Positions 60,627 to 64,000 of a DNA stretch of 64,000 nt are shown piece by piece. Origin of the DNA: Spinellus fusiger (lineage: Eukaryota > Mucoromycota > Mucoromycetes > Mucorales > Phycomycetaceae); contig JALLLS010000026.1 in assembly GCA_025094145.1 (NCBI GenBank), positions 248,001 through 312,000 of the forward strand. Reading direction: 5' to 3'. Position 1 is the first letter of the stretch. Each line of letters starts with the position of its first letter. A model generated the notes under the pieces. The model did no database searches, had not been told where the DNA came from, and was given only the letters and a program-made list of their open reading frames with translations. The translations under genes were made by a program, and so were the position numbers.

Positions 60627-62830
60627 CGGAGAAGAAGAGATGTATAATCCTGCTCTAGTTTTCTGCTCGCGTGAGTATTTATATTTTCATGATCGCACAA
60701 ACAAAGACTATCAGCCTACAAAAGAGAAAAGAGCGCAGTAGCTGGAGGGATTGTTCTACAGATGTGTGAATAGATCAAATGAGCTATACTGTATCTATGG
60801 TGCACTATAACAGCCTCAGTACATTCTAAAAGATATGTGTGTTTTTTTTTTAGGTATGTCATGCCTTAGTCACTTTGACTTTTACTATATTTATAAACGG
60901 GCCATTAATGCATGTGAGTTGGGCATAGGATTCTCTTTCTTACAATGAAGAATGAGTCTGGTCTCTATGTAAACAACATGACTCCTATTCTATTTTGCTC
61001 AAGTTCTATTATAGTGGTGCTATTGTATCTTATGCATTCAGAGATTAGTAATGAAATATCAAAGAATCATTAGAAAATTAAATTCAATTTATTATGATAT
61101 AAGTTACTAAAATAAAAGGTTTCTCGGGACTCTATTGAATTGCTTTACTGAGAATAAATGAAAGAAAGGAAGAAAAAAAAAGAAAAAAAAACTGATACCT
61201 ACCTACACTATAACTTGTAAAAGTATCATACAAAAAAAACTTATGAAAGCTTATCCTTATTATGCCATGATCTCCAGTGCCCATTCAACATCACCTGTTA
61301 ACTTGTTAGGTCAATTCATGTCACCTGTTAACTTGTTAGGTCAATTTAGGTCAATTCATGTCACCTGTAGTGCTCTTATAAAAAGAATACCAATTTAGAA
61401 TACTACTATATAGTTTTCTATGGAGATCACACAACTGAAATACTTGAATTACAGTTTTGGAAACCTTATTCGAACAGTAATACATGAATAGCCACTGAAT
61501 ACAACAGGAACACACTGTTTCTGTTGGTGTTTTATGATTGATTGGGGTGTATTATTACAGTGCCTCCTGAATATAAGATATGCTTTAAACACAGTTTCCT
61601 TTAATTTGGTATTACTTCCCCATTCCTTTTATATTTACTATACTAACAATGTTTACTACGATCAAAGGCACTATTATGTCTACTGGTAATGAAATAGTGT
61701 ATTAAAATATAATTCCAGCAAAGACACTCACCCTCAATGTGCATCCTCCACCCAAAATAGCAATCATTTTTAAGGATACAAAATAGATTAAATTTGTGCT
61801 CACAAGAAAGATTAGACATTTGCATGTATTGAACAAAAGAGGAAAGAAGAAGAGATAATTTTTAAACTTAAGTACATTCTATCAATATCTATAGAGTGTA
61901 TTTGAAAAGAAATGAACATCCTACTGTAGCGTCAAAAAGAACGAAATGCCACACCAAAGGAAATAAGAACTTCAGACAGAAAGATGGGGTAGGCGAGAAA
62001 ACACCCTGAGAAATTATGAGAATATGCTTACATACTACTAGAGAGAGAGAGTATGAATCTATACTAATGAAGAATAAGCTATAGTCCTTTATAAATTTAA
62101 AATATAAAATATAGAAAGATCATCCTATTGAGATCATAGAATTCTATAAAATGTCTATAGTATTAGAAGACTTTTATTCGTGTCATTCTATTATATGCAT
62201 GCTACATATATGTGGTTAAAAAGTATAATAAGGATATTCTTTTATCGTAGTAATGAGGTTCATAAAATTAACGTTGAACACCATTTAGAAGAAATATTCA
62301 CAGATTTTCAAAATAAAAACTATTGTACACGCCTGGGAATTTCTCTAACCTTTAACTGCTAATATTAGACCTTGTATCGATAACTTAAATAATCTCTTTT
62401 TATAGACTAATCTGATAGCAGACCTATAGTTTACAAAAATAAATTGCTTATGAATACAATGTTCTCACCCTCAAATGGTCACGTTTCTAGAAGAAGAATG
62501 ATTACAAATATCTACTCTTACTGACGATTAATCAAAGCTAGACAGTTTTATCACCAAGGAGATATCTTATACATCCCTAATGTACATGATAGAAAACAAC
62601 CAACAATAGAAGAGTATATACGAGTCATAATGAATTGTAATAAAGAACCCAGAGGTTAACTACTTGTTAACTGACTGAATACCTTTAGACTAAGAAATCA
62701 TAAGGAAAAAATCAATGGACGTTTATATAAATATATAGAATGACCAACAATATATACTTTCTCTCATTGTCTCGGTGCTAAAAGTTGGAAAATCAGTGAA
62801 GAAAATACTAAGATACTCAACTTTGGCCTT
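60627..62830. other. AT-rich intergenic DNA, no gene recognised
   Basis: 2.2 kb. The first few hundred bases are the 5' region of the dehydrogenase gene. A short tandem duplication lies at 61291-61367. No gene seen. Confidence 0.45.
61291..61367 (+). repeat. Tandem duplication with internal 10-bp insert
   Basis: A 30-bp unit starting TCACCTGTTAACTTGTTAGG at 61291 is repeated at 61321 with an internal duplication of TAGGTCAATT, followed by a third partial TCACCTG. Confidence 0.85.
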
Positions 62831-64000
62831 ATTACACACCAGGAGATCTTTAGGATATAAAAGGAAATAGTCGAACTACAGTTGTTTAAAAATGACATTG
62901 ATTTGAAAAGGAGCAAAAATAAAGTGAGATGTATTCATGTTAGTTTTTAAACAAATAAAGATTATCATGTAGATTTATTTGTAGATATCTGAATCCCGGA
63001 GGAAACCACTTTCAATGTGGTGATGTATAATATGAATACAAATAAGAATATCTATTCTTTTCTACATAATGGAGCTAGTCGATGGAGACCCTTTAAACAC
63101 TCTTATGCAATTGTATAGATATTCTTTGATACATTCACATCCTTGTTCCAAACCATTCCATAACCTTGGCAAGCACGGATACTGTTGAAATTTATGAATA
63201 CCTCGGTGAGGTCATTTGTGTTATAAGTATGGCAGATCTTGAGAACAAAAAAGAAAACAAAATAACTGTTAGAAGAGCTTTTCATATTGGGTGAGAAGTC
63301 AATCATATTTACTCTCGATGTTTAAAACTTATCAACATCAACTACAAGAAGATCACCCTTTTGTCTCTTTTTCAATGATTGATATAAAATTCTCGTCAAA
63401 CCAACACGATGACCTTTAAACTTGGCAGCATCTTTTACCTTTAATCCTGCACCATAAGCAACGACTGGCAGCTTGGTAGGATCATACTCCAATCCTTTTA
63501 GGTGCCAATACCCCTTTTCAATAATAAAATAATAGTAAAAATAATTAGTTCGGGATGTATTAATGCACTCTATATGTATGTCGTATTACCCTTGCACTAG
63601 CACCTTCTTCTTGCTTTTGTAACGGATTCACTGGGTTTATTAAAATAAAAGAATATAAAATAGAAACTGACTAACATGTCAGACATAAAAAACATACACT
63701 CACCAGATCACAACTGTTGGTTTATATGCCAGATAAAGACAAACAAAATATAGAGGATAGAAGTTATGAAGAACAACAGACAGTGCAATTAGTAGGTATT
63801 AATATCCGAACAGAGGAGAACAAGTCGAAATTTCACAAGTCATTTGCTTAATCAGGACTACCAAAGTAATGCAGACTACAACAACATTTTAGAAAGAAAA
63901 GAATTGCTAAAGAACAGTTGCCTAGTTACCCGTTATATTCAAATTGCGTGTTGTGTCCCTGTTCATTTACTCCTTGGAATCTCTTAAGCCAGACTTTGTG
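62831..64000 (-). mobile_element. Third copy of the Fanzor family A element (single arm, runs off the window)
   Basis: Aligns with the left palindrome arm (62831 matches 42627, same orientation). The first 320 bp match with about three differences; the coding part differs at roughly 10 percent of positions by eye. Beyond the arm homology it continues to match the reverse complement of 44140-44212 up to the window edge, so this copy shows the arrangement before the inverted duplication. Its far end is not in the window. Confidence 0.8.
63103..63710 (-). pseudogene. Fanzor/TnpB-like protein, family A, third copy
   Basis: Same layout as the palindrome copies: HLKGLEYDPTKLPVVAYG, KFKGHRVGLTRILYQSLKKR, a RuvC-II block here mutated (VDKF followed by a stop), an intron, ICHTYNTNDLTEVF, ACQGYGMVWNKD and SKNIYTIA ending at 63103. 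It keeps a Gln codon where the arms have a stop, but has Tyr at the second and fourth zinc-cysteine positions and Lys for the RuvC-II Glu. Dead copy. Confidence 0.65.

Overview
The window comes from a eukaryotic nuclear genome, almost certainly a filamentous fungus and most likely an early-diverging one (Mucoromycota, Mucorales-like). The reasons are AT-rich intergenic DNA, genes cut by many short GT-AG introns (mostly 40-110 nt), fungal-type housekeeping proteins, and Fanzor, Tc1/mariner and Ty3/gypsy relics. No tRNA, rRNA, operon or CRISPR array was recognised. The assignment is inference; no species marker was read. All exon boundaries were worked out by hand from splice signals and reading phase, and for every intact gene the exon lengths sum to a whole number of codons.

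Layout. 1-8.5 kb: CCR4 deadenylase (5' end outside the window), phosphopantothenate-cysteine ligase, beta-tubulin, sugar transporter. 8.5-21.5 kb: gene-poor, with a remnant of a Fanzor-type element, short repeats sharing the end motif CTACACACC, and two dead Tc1/mariner elements (one with clear terminal inverted repeats). 21.5-28.7 kb: an Sds3-like gene whose last intron holds a 6.06-kb decayed Ty3/gypsy chromovirus in antisense. 28.7-33.3 kb: nothing recognised. 33.3-41.8 kb: WNK-like kinase, Trx-Grx-Grx monothiol glutaredoxin, C2H2 zinc-finger protein. 42.6-47.1 kb: a 1,109-bp inverted repeat, identical by eye, whose arms carry Fanzor/TnpB-like pseudogenes, followed by a second Fanzor family with an intact-looking C-terminal half. 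48.9-60.6 kb: dense gene block with a GH9-family secreted protein, an RNF10-like RING protein, ribosomal protein uS19, a secreted double-psi beta-barrel protein, a cyclin and an aldehyde dehydrogenase. 62.8-64 kb: a third, diverged copy of the Fanzor arm running off the right edge.

The host genes form no single pathway; they are housekeeping or cell-wall genes placed convergently or divergently with short spacers. The notable biology is in the mobile DNA: two Fanzor-like families (RuvC/zinc-ribbon, RNA-guided nuclease relatives), a foldback arrangement of one of them, and a non-coding terminal segment that is far better conserved between copies than the adjoining coding sequence, as expected if it encoded or templated a guide RNA. 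Other points are a beta-tubulin with Tyr167/Ala198, a GH9 protein lacking the catalytic Asp pair, and a vertebrate-like two-glutaredoxin Grx3.
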